DNA from: JBEBGV01 sp040081265
GTDB lineage: Bacteria > Acidobacteriota > Vicinamibacteria > Vicinamibacterales > UBA2999
Assembly (NCBI GenBank): GCA_040081265.1
Contig: JBEBGV010000012.1
Location: forward strand, 24,381 to 88,380
DNA: 64,000 nucleotides
Direction of reading: 5' to 3'
Part shown: positions 43,119-51,799 of the stretch, one piece after another
How positions within the stretch are numbered: position 1 is the first letter of the stretch
Layout: each line of letters opens with the position of its first letter
Translations under genes and position numbers: made by a program
The notes under the pieces: generated by a model
Seen by the model: only the letters and a program-made list of their open reading frames with translations
Databases searched by the model: none
What the model was told of the DNA's origin: nothing

Positions 43119-43988
43119 TCAGATTTTGTCGGCGGCGGTAGCTTCAGCTCGGCTAAAGAATAGCAGGCCGCTGACAAACACGACCGTAGAGATCATGACT
43201 GCTATCACCAGGTCCCGACGACTCAACACATCGATGCCAAGAACTCCGTATTTGAACGCGTTGACAATCGCGGCCATTGGGTTCAACGCCACGAGCCACT
43301 GATACCGCGGCGGAACGCTGATCGGATACAAAACTGGTGTTAGAAACACCCAGAAGCCCATTACATAGCCGACCGTGAAACGCACGTCCCGCACGTGCAA
43401 GGCCGGGACGGAGGTCCACAAAGAAATCGCGATCGACAGATAGGCAGCGAGAACCACGGCTAGCAACGCCCAACCGGCGTGTGCCGGGGTCAGGAACATT
43501 GTCCCGGTTGTAATTTTGTAATAAACGGCTGCAATGAAGAGGACCGCCAGGCTGATCAGCATGTTGATATATGCAGGCGCCATTGAGGCCACTGGCATTA
43601 TTAGTCGTGGAATATAGATGCGAGACATAAAGCCGCGATTGAGTTGCAAGCTCCTGGTGCCCCACATTACTGAACTCTCAAACAGCTCCCAGATAAGAGT
43701 GCCGGCGACCAGGAACAAGAAATACGGCACACCGTGGGATCCCACTCCGAGCATGCGTCCGAACACCAAGGCGTTTACCACCAACGGGAACAATGGCCGG
43801 ATGAAGATCCAAATCCAGCCGAGCGCTGTTCCTTGATACAACTTCGCGATGCTTTTGAACGCAAGGAAGCGAATCAACCGACGGTATCGCCACACATCGC
43901 GCAGACGAGCTGTTATGCCTTCACGCCGTGGCTGTATGACCCAGACCCTAGGGTCAGTCAGGGCCAGTTCCTCCCGTGATGCGTCCAT
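43119..43988 (-). CDS. ABC-2 type polysaccharide export permease (Wzm-type)
   Basis: 289 aa with about six membrane segments, preceded by a soluble N-terminus with the YRRLIRFLAFKSIAKLYQGTALGW stretch typical of O-antigen/capsule permeases. It also has FRxLFP-like loops (IFIRPLFPLVVNALVFGRM) and FLTPVLYPISVPPRY. It would pair with the Wzt-type ATPase to export lipid-linked glycan across the inner membrane. ATPase and permease are usually side by side and co-oriented. Here they converge with the IS5 remnant between, which suggests a rearrangement. Confidence 0.88.
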   Translation of the reverse strand: MDASREELALTDPRVWVIQPRREGITARLRDVWRYRRLIRFLAFKSIAKLYQGTALGWIWIFIRPLFPLVVNALVFGRMLGVGSHGVPYFLFLVAGTLIWELFESSVMWGTRSLQLNRGFMSRIYIPRLIMPVASMAPAYINMLISLAVLFIAAVYYKITTGTMFLTPAHAGWALLAVVLAAYLSIAISLWTSVPALHVRDVRFTVGYVMGFWVFLTPVLYPISVPPRYQWLVALNPMAAIVNAFKYGVLGIDVLSRRDLVIAVMISTVVFVSGLLFFSRAEATAADKI

Positions 43989-44468
43989 AGGCCAATCTTA
44001 CGTCAGCACTCATTTGACAGAGTCCACGATGAGGGCCAAGACGGTCAATGGCTTCTACAGACGCATAGCGATCCGCCATACGGGAACCCCGAGTGGTGGA
44101 AATGCAATCGTAGCAGTGACCTGCGTTGATGCCTGGCGGGCAGTCGCCAGCGGCAGGCACCTCCGTCTAGCGCGACCATTGGGATTGTTCCATCCTCGTG
44201 GAAGGTGCTTGACCATCAGCGGCGGCCGCCAGCACGCTTTTGACGTCGATCGGATTGCAGTAGTTCGGCTAGGAGTGCAGTCACTGACCATTCTAGCGTG
44301 TGCGGTTCCGCATGCGGTCACGACCGCCTCGACGGCGGGGACATCGCCGTGCCGCGCTCGCCAGCTCCGGTCCGAGTGACCATCTGCCTCAAGGACACCA
44401 ACGCGCGGAAAGTGTGCCCCCCTGCCCTTTGATGAGAGGATGTCTGGCTGACGGACGGACAAGACGGC
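43989..44468. other. Intergenic region, no gene seen
   Basis: About 480 bp between the divergent permease and the GT-C gene. Open frames here are short and lack homology I can recognise. Promoters for both genes must be inside, but I see no clear hexamer pair. Confidence 0.4.
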
Positions 44469-46103
44469 ATGTATGACCTCAAGGGCGGGCGTGTCACGGT
44501 CTGGGCGGTGCCCATCCTGTTCGGCGTGCTGGCATTTGCCTTCCGCGCCCTGTCCGCACCCGACCTCGCCAACGATCACTACATGACCCTGGGCTGGGCC
44601 CAGCAGGTGTTGTTCGGTGAGTGGCCTGAACGGGACTTTGTCGAGCCGGGCATGCCGCTCAGCTATCTGCTCTCCGCAGCCGCCCAGTACTTCTGGCCTG
44701 GACCCTTCAGCGAGCTGGTGCTCACGGCAGCCATGCTCGCCGCCGCGGCGGGCATCACCACACTGGTCGCCGCCCGGCTCTCAGGGTCGTGGATCATCGG
44801 CGTCTTTGCCGCGTGTTTCGAGCTGGCGCTCAATCCCAGATTCCACAGTTTTCACAAGGTGTTGACGCCGGTGGTGGCCATCCTGCTGCTGCAGGCGTAC
44901 GCGCGGGTCCCGTCGCGCGTCCGTCTCCTGTGGCTCGGCGCGTGGGTGGTCATCGCGGCGCTCTTCCGACACGACCTGGGCGTCTATATCGGCCTGGCAA
45001 CGGTCGTGGGGCTGTTGCTGCTGCACGCAGACAACTGGCGTGACTCTGCACGCGCGCTGGGCACCACTGTCGCCGGGGGCGCAATCATCTTCCTGCCCTA
45101 CGCCGCCTACGTCCAGTGGGCTGTGGGATGGCGGGAACACCTCCGGCGCGGCTACGAGTTCCTGCAGTCCGACACCCACCAGATCTTTGAGGGACTCCCG
45201 GCGCTGGCAGACATCGCTCAGTGGAATCGCGATGGTGCGGTCGCCCTGCTGTTCTTCCTCGTGCACGGCACTCTGGTCGCCATGATCGCCACACTGGTCC
45301 TCCGCCGGCGCCACCACTCCAGGGAAACGCGCGCAATCGCCGCGGCGGTGGCCACCGCACTCGCCGCCTTCATCCCGGTCATCCTGCGAGAACCGGTCGA
45401 CGGTCGGCTGACAGACCTAGCGGGGGTCGCCGCCATGGGCATGGCCTGGTTGCTCGGAGAAGGGATCGTCGCTGAGCGGGAGGCGAGCCGTGGGCAGCGT
45501 CCCGTGCTGACGATTGTCACGGTGCTCGCCTCGGTCCTCTTCGCCGCCGCAGCAGGAGGCAGCGTCTGGCTCCTGGCGCGCGTCGGCGAACAGATCGACA
45601 ACACCGGTGTCTATGCCGGTCGTCGCGGTCTTGAAGACACGTGGCGCGACCTGCGCGACCGGGGCACCATTTGGCCATGGGCGCGGTCATGGCCCAGTCG
45701 TGAGTTACCCCAGGCAGTTCTCTACCTTCGCGCGTGCACGTCAGCAGACGATGCCGTGCTGCTCACATGGCCAGCTCCGGAATACAACTTCTTCTCGCGG
45801 CGGAGGTTTGCCGCAGGGCACGTCGAGTTCCTTCCACCTTCGGCGTTCACCACCCCACTGGATCAGGAACAGATGCTGGGCTGGCTGCAACGCCAGCGCG
45901 TACCGGTCATCTTGACGAACCGGGACCGCTACGAGGAGTTTGCCCGCGCCTACCCGTCGGTGGCGTCGTACCTCGCCGGTCGCTACGAGGGGTTCGGCGA
46001 GTTCACGATCTACGACGGCTCGCGGATCACCGTCTCGGCGCAACGTGGTCTCACGCCATCGAGAACGTGGGGTCCTGAGCGCTGGCCCTGCGGATTTCAG
46101 TAA
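44469..46103 (+). CDS. GT-C-like polytopic membrane glycosyltransferase (copy 1)
   Basis: 544 aa with about ten membrane segments. After the first segment comes DLANDHYMTLGWAQQ, then RDFVEPGMPLSY. A DxD/ExD-like loop here and a long soluble C-terminus fit GT39/GT83-type GT-C transferases that use polyprenyl-phosphate sugars on the periplasmic side. The paralogue at 51800-53533 shares this loop and the C-terminal block (FAAGHVEFLPPSAFTTP, FARAYP, WPCG). Its 3' end overlaps the convergent YfhO-like gene by 53 bp. Confidence 0.65.
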   Translation: MYDLKGGRVTVWAVPILFGVLAFAFRALSAPDLANDHYMTLGWAQQVLFGEWPERDFVEPGMPLSYLLSAAAQYFWPGPFSELVLTAAMLAAAAGITTLVAARLSGSWIIGVFAACFELALNPRFHSFHKVLTPVVAILLLQAYARVPSRVRLLWLGAWVVIAALFRHDLGVYIGLATVVGLLLLHADNWRDSARALGTTVAGGAIIFLPYAAYVQWAVGWREHLRRGYEFLQSDTHQIFEGLPALADIAQWNRDGAVALLFFLVHGTLVAMIATLVLRRRHHSRETRAIAAAVATALAAFIPVILREPVDGRLTDLAGVAAMGMAWLLGEGIVAEREASRGQRPVLTIVTVLASVLFAAAAGGSVWLLARVGEQIDNTGVYAGRRGLEDTWRDLRDRGTIWPWARSWPSRELPQAVLYLRACTSADDAVLLTWPAPEYNFFSRRRFAAGHVEFLPPSAFTTPLDQEQMLGWLQRQRVPVILTNRDRYEEFARAYPSVASYLAGRYEGFGEFTIYDGSRITVSAQRGLTPSRTWGPERWPCGFQ

Positions 46104-48411
46104 AGGCGGCGCCGACGACGCCACACCAGAGCAGCAGGCAGAGACCGGTCACACCCATCCCGGTGCGAATGCTGCCAGGTTCGATGGTGAGGGCGACCTG
46201 ATGTGTGCCGGCAGGAACAGCCACACCAACCATCGCGTAGTTCACGCGTCCGGGAGTCGCAGGCGCGCCATCAACCGTGGCGCGCCACCACGGATAGAAC
46301 GGCTCGCTGGCCACCAGCACGCATGGCGCAGACGACTCGACGCGATAGGTACGAGGCTCCGACCCGAGCGTCGAGACTCTGGCTGCGGCAGCAGCCTCAC
46401 CAGGTGTCCAGCCAGCCAGCTCACCAGGCTCGGCAAGAACCGTCGTCCGCGGGTTGAAGGGCGCCCCTCCGGGAAGACGTCCTGAGCGAAGCGCATCCAG
46501 GGAGTCGCCCCTGTCCGCCCGCTGCACGTCGCTGACACACCATGCAGCAGGAAGCGCGGAGGCATTCCGGTACAGCGTGTAGCTGGAATCAGGGTCGTTG
46601 ACGTCGTACTGCATCTGGTCGACTCGCGACCATCGCTCCGGCTGCTCGAGCAGCGCGGCGCCAACCGGCGTGTTGTCTGGAACCAGCACATACCTGATCG
46701 CCCACACGTCCAGCGCGAGCTGGGGTGACAGCATGACGTCAGTCGGCACGTCCCCAGGGCTTCCCATTCGCATCAGGTCGATGTAGCGCTCGATGCCCAG
46801 CGGACCGCTGCCTCCAGCGGCGCGCACCCCCCACGGGCGCGTCAGGTTTGGCAGGAGAAACGAGTTGTGGGTGCCATCGGCGGCCAGCACGCGCTCGCCG
46901 GAGGCACGCAGCTCGTCTCGCAGGGCCGCAATCCGCAGTCGTGGCGTCGCATCAGAGGGTGGCACCTCGGCGTAGTCAAAGTGAACACCGGGAACGCGAT
47001 AGTGCACGACCGCCAGATCAACGATCAGCAGTGCCATGATCAGCGTCCCCAGAGCGAGTGCACGTCTGCGTTCGGGCACGATGCTGGTGCCCAGGCCAAT
47101 GGCGGCGGCCGCACTGGCCACGAGCAACGGCCAGCCAATCGTCCACGCCGCGTACAACCTGTTGGCAGCGAGAAGATCCGCAACGACCGGCATGGCCGCG
47201 CGAAGTCCTGCCAGCGCCACCAAACCGGTCAGAGCGACGGCCATCGTCGCCGCGCCAGGCACCCATCGTCGACTGCGTTGCGCCAGCGCGTCGAAGGCAA
47301 ATCCAGCCGCCACAGCAATGCAGAGGGCGACGAGGAACAGGTGACGCGTCGGCATCCGGAAGCGCGCATAGCCGGGGGCGTAGTAGAAGAGCGTTCCGAG
47401 CGGCGTCGCCGCGTTCATCGCCAGCAGGGCGGCGACTACGCCAAGCACGACCCACAACCAGACCTCGCCGCGACGCCTGGACACGACGAGCGGGGCAACG
47501 ACGGCCAATGCCAGTGGCACCAGGCCAACGTAGCCGAGGTTCTCGCCTGCACTGCCGTCACCAAAGTATGGGATCGCCTGATCGTTGTCGGCCCAGAAGC
47601 CAAACGCGAAGGGGACGACCAGGCTGAGGATCTGCCACGGGGGAAGGGTCTTGGCGGTGTACAGCTCCCAGTTTGCCTCTGCGCGCGGGCTGAACGTGCT
47701 CAGCTCCAGCATCGGCAGCAGCATGACCGCGGCAAGGCCAACCCCCAGTGCCACCGCAATCCCCGACCACGCCACACGGCGCACTCCCACCTTCATCGAG
47801 GGACGGTCGAGAAACAGACTGCCGGCAAGCAGCGCCGCGGACAGGTAGGACACGTAGACGGGCAATTGCGGATGCCCGGCCAGCCACATGAGCGCAAAGC
47901 TCATCGAAGCGACGGCCACGCCTGACATCGTCATTCCGCCACGAATCCGCGCGAGGCCGTAGAGCGCCAGCGGCGCCCACGCAACCGCGTGGAGCTGGTT
48001 GAAGTGCCCGATGTTGCCGAGCATCGGGCCGCTGAAGCCGAACGTCAGGCCCCCCAGGGCTCCGGCGAGCGCGGAGCCGGTCAGACGCCTCACCAGCAGA
48101 AAGCATGATGCGCTGGCGATCACGAACGGCGCGACCATGAACAGATTCCACCCCAGCCCAAGCGTTCGCCACAGCTGCAGCAGTGGATAGAAGATCATCG
48201 ACTGCGGGTCGGCGGCGATCGGATAGCCGGAGTAGAGACCGTCGGTCCACAGCGACGGCGACGACAGATAGGCGGCGACGCCGAAGTCGAGCGCGTCCCC
48301 GGGCGCAATCAGCTCGTCGGTCGAAAGGCTTTCGAAGAAGAAGAGCCCGAAAAAAGCGGCGTAGAGGACCAGCGCCGCCACGAAGGCACGGCCGTCGCCC
48401 ACCTTCCTCAC
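46051..48411 (-). CDS. YfhO-like membrane protein (GT-C superfamily)
   Basis: 786 aa, with roughly a dozen membrane segments and a soluble C-terminus. N-terminal FFFESLSTDELIAPGDALDFG with YPIAADPQSMIFYPL, and LTFGFSGPMLGNIGHFNQLHAVAW, follow the pattern of YfhO-family proteins, some of which glycosylate cell-wall polymers using lipid-linked sugars. The C-terminal YRNASALPAAWCVSD and FYPWWRATVDG (single-letter stretches) are typical of the same family. It ends by overlapping the convergent GT-C gene. Confidence 0.75.
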   Translation of the reverse strand: MRKVGDGRAFVAALVLYAAFFGLFFFESLSTDELIAPGDALDFGVAAYLSSPSLWTDGLYSGYPIAADPQSMIFYPLLQLWRTLGLGWNLFMVAPFVIASASCFLLVRRLTGSALAGALGGLTFGFSGPMLGNIGHFNQLHAVAWAPLALYGLARIRGGMTMSGVAVASMSFALMWLAGHPQLPVYVSYLSAALLAGSLFLDRPSMKVGVRRVAWSGIAVALGVGLAAVMLLPMLELSTFSPRAEANWELYTAKTLPPWQILSLVVPFAFGFWADNDQAIPYFGDGSAGENLGYVGLVPLALAVVAPLVVSRRRGEVWLWVVLGVVAALLAMNAATPLGTLFYYAPGYARFRMPTRHLFLVALCIAVAAGFAFDALAQRSRRWVPGAATMAVALTGLVALAGLRAAMPVVADLLAANRLYAAWTIGWPLLVASAAAAIGLGTSIVPERRRALALGTLIMALLIVDLAVVHYRVPGVHFDYAEVPPSDATPRLRIAALRDELRASGERVLAADGTHNSFLLPNLTRPWGVRAAGGSGPLGIERYIDLMRMGSPGDVPTDVMLSPQLALDVWAIRYVLVPDNTPVGAALLEQPERWSRVDQMQYDVNDPDSSYTLYRNASALPAAWCVSDVQRADRGDSLDALRSGRLPGGAPFNPRTTVLAEPGELAGWTPGEAAAAARVSTLGSEPRTYRVESSAPCVLVASEPFYPWWRATVDGAPATPGRVNYAMVGVAVPAGTHQVALTIEPGSIRTGMGVTGLCLLLWCGVVGAAFTEIRRASAQDPTFSMA

Positions 48412-48430
48412 CGTCGCTGCCGCTCCCTGC

Positions 48431-48916
48431 TCACCGTCGCTGCCGCTCTTTCACTGCGGCACGCGTCTCCCGGTCAACCTCGCGGCGACGGATCGTCTCG
48501 CGTTTGTCGTGTGCCTGCTTGCCCTTGACCAGCGCGAGGGCGACCTTGACGCGGCCCTTCTTGAAATACATCCGCAAGGCCACCAGCGTCAGCCCTCTTT
48601 CGACGACGCGACCGGTGAGCTTGCGGATTTCATCGCGGTGCAGCAGGAGCTTGCGCTGTCGGCGCTCAGCGTGTTCCGCAGAGCCCCGGTGGCTGTACGG
48701 GCTGATGTGGACGTTGAGCAGCCAGATCTCGCCGTTCTCGAGACGGGCGTAGCTGTCGCGCAGGTTGACGCCCCCTTCCCGGATTGACTTCACCTCGGTG
48801 CCGAGGAGCGCAACACCCGCTTCCCAGGTGTCGAGGATGTGATAGTCGTGGAAGGCTTTACGGTTGTCTGCGATCACGCGCTCGGCGGATTCGCGAGCGT
48901 CTTTCTCAGGTGCCAT
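48431..48916 (-). CDS. smpB: SsrA-binding protein SmpB
   Basis: Binds tmRNA and brings it to stalled ribosomes. 161 aa from ATG 48916. Characteristic LLGTEVKSIREGGVNLRDSYA, NVHISPYSHR, LLHRDEI, VALALVKGKQAHDKRE and the basic C-terminal tail are all present. No tmRNA gene was seen in the window. The start region is shared with an oppositely oriented membrane gene. Confidence 0.97.
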   Translation of the reverse strand: MAPEKDARESAERVIADNRKAFHDYHILDTWEAGVALLGTEVKSIREGGVNLRDSYARLENGEIWLLNVHISPYSHRGSAEHAERRQRKLLLHRDEIRKLTGRVVERGLTLVALRMYFKKGRVKVALALVKGKQAHDKRETIRRREVDRETRAAVKERQRR

Positions 48917-48943
48917 GAGACCCGAGCCGACTATACTCCATCG
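48917..48943. promoter_or_regulatory. Overlapping divergent -10 boxes, candidate leaderless promoters
   Basis: The sequence ACTATACT (48930-48937) gives TATACT on the plus strand (48932-48937), six bases before GTG 48944. On the minus strand it gives TATAGT (48935-48930), 13 bases before the smpB ATG. Both would yield transcripts with little or no leader. -35 boxes are not obvious. Confidence 0.45.
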
Positions 48944-50374
48944 GTGCACGGAGCTCGCCGGGAGTGGCCCAGAGTCGCAGGACTGCTGCTGGCTCTGGCG
49001 ATGGCTCTGTCCATCGCGCACAGCGTCTACCGCATCCCGGTTCAGGTCGGCGACAGCCTCGACGTCATCCTGGTCTCGAGGCACGCAGAGTCCTCGGTCG
49101 AGCTGTTGAAGGACGCCTCAACCTGGTCACCCACCACCTTGCGACCCATGCGCTATCTGCAGGCGCGCTGGTTGAGCGTCCTCGCGGAGAGCCTTGGAAC
49201 GTCGTACCACGCCGTGTTCCGCGGCACCCACGCGGCGCTCGCCACCATCATCGTTGGACTGATCGCGTGGATTGCAAACCCCCGGCGCTGGGCCGATGTC
49301 GTCGCGCTCGGGATTGCCCTCACGGTGCTCATCGGCCTGCACACCTTCGATGCCATGATGCGCGAGGCGTTCCCGGTGAATCACTACGCCGAGGTGGCCG
49401 CAGCAGCCTTGTTCGTGCTGGGATCGTCCCTGCGACCGCATCGCCTCATCAGCGAGATCGTGGTGCTGCTGGCGCTGGTCTGGGGACTTCTACTGATCGA
49501 GTCAGCCGGCCTGATCTGGATTGTCATCGTCACGTGCGCCGCCCTGCGAATGCCGGGGATGCGCACCCGAACGGCCGTGATGGCCACTGTGGTGCTGGCC
49601 CTCTTCTTCATCGCCCGCTGGCAGCTCGAGATCAGCACTCCGGGCATCGGATCGCACAGCAGCGGATGGGGTGGCGGAGTCCTGTCTGGAGACGAGCTCG
49701 CCGCACGATTCTCGACCAATCCCTGGCCGTTCTACGCCTACAACGTCAGCGGCGGCGCGCTGTCGCTTCTTGCGTCCGAGCCACGGTTCGGCATGTATCA
49801 GCTGCTGGCGGCGCAAGCGGCTGGTTCCCTGAACCCGGTCGTCACGATCAACCTCGTGTCGTCCCTCGGCATGACCGTCGTGCTGATCATCTGCTGCTGG
49901 TCGGCGATGCGCCGGCCGTTCCACCAGTGGTCGCTGGAAACCAAGACGCTCGCCACCGGCATCGTGGTCATCACGGTGAGCGCGGTGCTGTGCGCGGCGT
50001 ACATCAAGGACGACATCATCAGCACAGCCGGGGTCCTCTATGCTGTGATGGCGTATCTGGCCGTCCAGTGGGCGCTTGGCAGACTGGAGACGGGCATGCG
50101 GGACACATCGGTGGTCGCGCTTGCACTCTGCCTGGCCCTGGTCGCACCCCTCTGGGGATTTCGCGCGGTGGGGACACACTACGAACTCAGAAGGGTCGCG
50201 TTCACGACGCGAAACGACTGGGCACTCAAGAGCGTGAACGTCCTCGCCGGCGGTGATTCAGCCAGCCGCGACGACGTGGCGCGCACCGGACGACTGCGCG
50301 GCGAGGCCCTGCGCCAGAGGGTGACGAGTCCCACCTTCCTGCCCGATTGGGGCGAGCGGTACTGGGTTGAGTAG
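48944..50374 (+). CDS. Polytopic membrane protein, partner of the ankyrin-like protein (copy 2)
   Basis: 476 aa from GTG 48944, just after the candidate -10 box (the longer frame from 48839 runs through smpB). About ten membrane segments. Shared with copy 1 at 5274-6725 are the first loop (RIPVQVGDSLDVI), the LIGLHTFDAM and FPVNHY stretches, the NPWPFYAYN patch and the C-terminal VGTHYELRR with TRNDWAL. Function unknown, GT-C-like or polymerase-like by shape. Confidence 0.65.
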   Translation: MHGARREWPRVAGLLLALAMALSIAHSVYRIPVQVGDSLDVILVSRHAESSVELLKDASTWSPTTLRPMRYLQARWLSVLAESLGTSYHAVFRGTHAALATIIVGLIAWIANPRRWADVVALGIALTVLIGLHTFDAMMREAFPVNHYAEVAAAALFVLGSSLRPHRLISEIVVLLALVWGLLLIESAGLIWIVIVTCAALRMPGMRTRTAVMATVVLALFFIARWQLEISTPGIGSHSSGWGGGVLSGDELAARFSTNPWPFYAYNVSGGALSLLASEPRFGMYQLLAAQAAGSLNPVVTINLVSSLGMTVVLIICCWSAMRRPFHQWSLETKTLATGIVVITVSAVLCAAYIKDDIISTAGVLYAVMAYLAVQWALGRLETGMRDTSVVALALCLALVAPLWGFRAVGTHYELRRVAFTTRNDWALKSVNVLAGGDSASRDDVARTGRLRGEALRQRVTSPTFLPDWGERYWVE

Positions 50375-50816
50375 TCGGACGCTGTTCGTCACCTACCTGG
50401 GACTGCCGGCCTGTGTCGTCGCGCTGGTTGGCGTGTGGTCCACGCTCTCCAACCCTTCAGGCGGGTGGGTGTGGCCTCCCGACCGCGTGACGATCTCCGA
50501 AGCCGTGGCGACGGGCGACTATGCAGAGGTGATGCGGCTGATGGAGAGCGGAGTCGACCCGAACCTGGCCGCCAGCGTCCGAGCAGATCTGCTTGGCGGG
50601 TCGCCGGTGCAACTGACGCCTGCTCAGGCCGCGGTCAGGGCGCGCAATGCTCAGATGCTGAGGATCCTGCTCGACGGCGGTGTGATCGTCGGGCCTTCGC
50701 GCCTTGCCGTGCTGAAGTGCATCAACGACGAGAACGGCGACCGCGACGTCCGGGCCCTGCTCGACGCGATCCCGTCGGGACCGCTGCCGCCGTGTGACCA
50801 GGTGACCATTCCATGA
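50367..50816 (+). CDS. Small membrane-anchored ankyrin-like protein (copy 2)
   Basis: 149 aa from TTG 50367, overlapping the upstream stop. One N-terminal membrane segment, then ISEAVATGDYAEVMRLMESGVDPN and LTPAQAAVRARNAQMLRILLDGG, ankyrin-like helices with the ESGVDPN turn. Same layout and gene order as copy 1 at 4783-5277. It probably works with the adjacent membrane protein, as an inference from the conserved pairing. Confidence 0.68.
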   Translation: MSSRTLFVTYLGLPACVVALVGVWSTLSNPSGGWVWPPDRVTISEAVATGDYAEVMRLMESGVDPNLAASVRADLLGGSPVQLTPAQAAVRARNAQMLRILLDGGVIVGPSRLAVLKCINDENGDRDVRALLDAIPSGPLPPCDQVTIP

Positions 50817-50829
50817 TCCGGCTCTGCTC

Positions 50830-50884
50830 GCCGGGTCCTTTCGGACCCGGCCTACGTACGTAGGGCGGGTCGGAACGACCCGCC
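50830..50884. repeat. Two REP-like palindromes, head to head
   Basis: GCCGGGTCC-TTTC-GGACCCGGC (50830-50851) and GGCGGGTCG-GAA-CGACCCGCC (50864-50884) are perfect nine-base stems. They are joined by the palindrome CTACGTACGTAG (50852-50863). The second stem lies inside the last codons of pdxA. This looks like a REP/BIME-type unit and may stop transcription from both convergent genes. Confidence 0.6.
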
Positions 50885-51781
50885 GTCTCGCCGATCGCGT
50901 TTGAGGCGTGCCAGATGCGCCGCGAGCAACACCGCTTCGACCATGCTCGACGGATCTGCAACGCCTTTGCCGGCAATATCGAACGCGGTGCCGTGATCCA
51001 CTGACGTCCGGATGATCGGCAGTCCGATCGTGACGTTCACCGCGCGACCAAACGCCAGCAGCTTCACCGGTATCAGCCCCTGGTCGTGATAACAGGCGAT
51101 CACCACGTCGAACTCTCCACGCGACGCACGGACAAACAGCGTGTCAGCCGGGAAGGGCCCTTCAATGTTCACCCCGCCGGCCCGAGCGGCTTCGACCGCC
51201 GGTCGCAGAACGTTCTCTTCATCGTGGCCGATGACCCCGTCCTCGCCGGCGTGCGGGTTCAGGCCGGCCAGGGCGACTCGCGGTCGCGCCAACCCCATTG
51301 CCGGAAGCTCCGAAGCCGTCAGCGCAATGACGTCATCGAGCACCTGCCTGGTGAGACGCGCGGGCACCTCGGCCAGCGGCACGTGCACAGTCGCCAGGAC
51401 GACTTTGAGTGGCTCAGACCAGAAGAGCATCGCCACGCGCGTCGATCCGGCCAGATCTGCAAGAAGCTCGGTGTGGCCCTTCCATTCGAGGCCGGCCAGC
51501 GACCAGGCGTGCTTGTTCACTGGCGCCGTGGCAATAGCATCGACCCTGCGGTTCTCCGCATCGCGCACCGCCCTGACAACGACCTCATAGGAGGCCCTGC
51601 CTGCTCCGGCTGTCAGCACACCAGCCTCGTAGCGTTCGCCATCCGGCGGGCCATAGAGCACTGGCTCGCAGGCCGCGCGTACGCGGGGATCGGCCATCGC
51701 CTTGGCGGCAATCTCCGGGCCGATGCCCGAAGGGTCGCCAACGGTCAGGGCGACACGAGGTTTCGCTGAGTTCGTCTGCAT
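50852..51781 (-). CDS. pdxA: 4-hydroxythreonine-4-phosphate dehydrogenase PdxA
   Basis: NAD-dependent oxidation step of pyridoxal phosphate synthesis. 309 aa from ATG 51781 (QTNSAKPRVALTVGDPSGIGPE). GDPSGIGPE, APVNKHAW, GHTELLAD, LNPHAGE, ACYHDQGLIPVKLL and SVDHGTAFDIAGKG with the metal-binding His/Asp are all seen. Slightly shorter than many homologues. Divergent to the GT-C gene with only 18 bp between starts. Its last codons overlap a REP-like palindrome. Confidence 0.95.
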   Translation of the reverse strand: MQTNSAKPRVALTVGDPSGIGPEIAAKAMADPRVRAACEPVLYGPPDGERYEAGVLTAGAGRASYEVVVRAVRDAENRRVDAIATAPVNKHAWSLAGLEWKGHTELLADLAGSTRVAMLFWSEPLKVVLATVHVPLAEVPARLTRQVLDDVIALTASELPAMGLARPRVALAGLNPHAGEDGVIGHDEENVLRPAVEAARAGGVNIEGPFPADTLFVRASRGEFDVVIACYHDQGLIPVKLLAFGRAVNVTIGLPIIRTSVDHGTAFDIAGKGVADPSSMVEAVLLAAHLARLKRDRRDGGSFRPALRT

Positions 51782-51799
51782 GCGGGGAACATCGATATT

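Noticed and set aside
44055..44579. Minus-strand frame of 174 codons in the gap at 44 kb
   Set aside because: No homology or coding signature, and it crosses the start of the GT-C gene.
46867..47925. Plus-strand frame of 352 codons
   Set aside because: Mirror of the YfhO-like gene. Composition typical of antisense reading.
48964..50256. Plus-strand frame of 430 codons
   Set aside because: Alternative frame inside the membrane gene at 48944-50374.
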